Of a stretch of DNA of 6,186 nucleotides, positions 5,568 to 6,186 are shown in pieces. A program made the translations under genes and the position numbers. How positions within the stretch are numbered: position 1 is the stretch's first letter; each line of letters opens with the position of its first letter. The notes under the pieces were generated by a model. That model saw only the letters and a list, made by a program, of their open reading frames with translations. It was not told the origin of the DNA and did not search any database. The stretch comes from S143-63 sp964425855 (lineage in GTDB: Archaea; Thermoproteota; Thermoprotei_A; Sulfolobales; Acidilobaceae): NCBI GenBank assembly GCA_964425855.1, contig CAYROE010000078.1, positions 1-6,186 of the forward strand, given 5' to 3'.

Positions 5568-6186
5568 TTGCCAACCATACTAGCTAAGTCCAAGTACAAG
5601 AAACGGATAAAATTGAGGAGAAAAGGCCAAAGCGAGATAATAGGAGGACTTATAGTATTAACCCTCCTATTCGCATTCGCCGTACCCTTAATGATTAACA
5701 TATATTATTCCACTATCCAGACAAGCGAACAAGCACAGCAAGCATTCCAGCAACTCCGGACACAATACAATGAAAAGATAACTGTTACTCCCCTAGATCC
5801 CAATAACGAAGACTTTATAAGAGCAGGATGGATTCCGGGAGTATTCATAAACAATACTGGAACAACACAAGTCACCCTTGTAAAACTCTATCTCTTGGAT
5901 ACTAAATCAAACAACATCTATACTATTCTTGATCTCAGATATGCCCGGCCGAATCCGATAACGCCATTAATCAAAGACATGCTCGTAAACGTCACTCTTC
6001 CAGGTACAGGCCAGCCACCGCCGCCATCGGGACAACCAATAACCCTTATGCCAGGTGAGAGCCTTCTTATAGCATTTAATGAATCCTTACTACCCTTCGC
6101 TAGTAACCTCGTTGTGCTCGTAGAATCCTCGACTGGAGTCATTCATCCCATCATTGGTCAAGGCGGAGCCGAGCAACTCTATCCAG
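5568..6186 (+). CDS. Prepilin-like secreted/surface protein, 3' end cut by window
   Basis: The frame stays open for 206 codons to the window edge, beginning at TTG with GGTGA (5556-5560) 7 bases upstream and an in-frame TAA six codons upstream. The N-terminus is Lys/Arg-rich (KYKKRIKLRRKG, 9-20), followed by QSEIIGGLIVLTLLFAFAVP: a textbook archaeal class III signal with cleavage expected between G20 and Q21, Glu at mature position 3, and a hydrophobic helix (about 24-47). A Gln-rich helical stretch (50-67) follows, then a beta-rich, probably extracellular domain with sequons at N95, N141 and N171 and a short proline-rich linker, GQPPPPSGQP (148-157). I do not recognise the specific protein; pilus or archaellum-like minor subunit, or a surface adhesin anchored by a pilin core, all fit. 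A second TTG at 5613 would shorten the leader to 5 residues and lacks the ribosome spacing. Confidence 0.82.
   Translation, partial: MPTILAKSKYKKRIKLRRKGQSEIIGGLIVLTLLFAFAVPLMINIYYSTIQTSEQAQQAFQQLRTQYNEKITVTPLDPNNEDFIRAGWIPGVFINNTGTTQVTLVKLYLLDTKSNNIYTILDLRYARPNPITPLIKDMLVNVTLPGTGQPPPPSGQPITLMPGESLLIAFNESLLPFASNLVVLVESSTGVIHPIIGQGGAEQLYP

Noticed and set aside
5918..6142. Minus-strand open frame of 74 codons inside the plus-strand prepilin-like gene.
   Set aside because: The plus frame has a class III signal, ribosome site and uninterrupted coding; the minus frame has none.
1..6186. CRISPR arrays, insertion sequences, tRNA genes or attachment sites.
   Set aside because: No regularly spaced repeats, no transposase or integrase motifs, and no cloverleaf or T-loop sequence were seen on either strand.

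Overview
The window looks like chromosomal DNA of a hyperthermophilic crenarchaeon, most likely from the Desulfurococcales and relatives. The evidence is: a Pth2-type peptidyl-tRNA hydrolase next to an archaeal TruD; a methylthioadenosine phosphorylase closely resembling the Sulfolobus MTAP II type, with its C-terminal CxCC motif; a small archaeal SpeD-type decarboxylase; prepilin proteins with class III signal sequences; TATA-like promoter boxes; GGTGA/GGAGGT ribosome sites; frequent GTG/TTG starts; and heavy use of ATA, CTA, AGA and AGG codons. The genus cannot be fixed from the sequence alone. No mobile element, CRISPR array, tRNA or rRNA was seen.

Layout, left half (all minus strand, read from right to left): mtnP (2859-2029) overlaps by 14 bases a degenerate SIS-fold protein (2042-1212). 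Then comes a gap of about 200 bases holding a promoter and a strong rod-like inverted-repeat structure, then a MoaB/Mog-family molybdopterin (or tungstopterin) adenylyltransferase (1008-499), then a second promoter with a leader hairpin, then speD (326 running off the left edge). SpeD and MtnP belong to the same metabolic story: SpeD supplies the aminopropyl donor for polyamines (or, if it is the crenarchaeal arginine decarboxylase paralogue, agmatine). Spermidine synthesis releases methylthioadenosine, which MtnP splits.

Middle (plus strand): pth2 (3068-3442) and truD (3479-4594) form a short translation/tRNA operon, divergent from mtnP. A perfect GGAGGT site places the truD start at 3479, inside the longest open frame.

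Right end: two genes for prepilin-like secreted proteins diverge from an AT-rich shared promoter region (about 5462-5567). The minus-strand one (5461-4577) ends tail-to-tail inside truD, overlapping it by 18 bases. The plus-strand one (TTG start at 5568) runs off the right edge. Both have an arginine-rich leader, then Gln-x-Glu and one long hydrophobic segment, so they are probably two subunits of one pilus-like or archaellum-like surface structure.

The least explained parts are the structured element upstream of moaB (1043-1134), the degenerate SIS-like protein coupled to mtnP, and the divergent prepilin pair.
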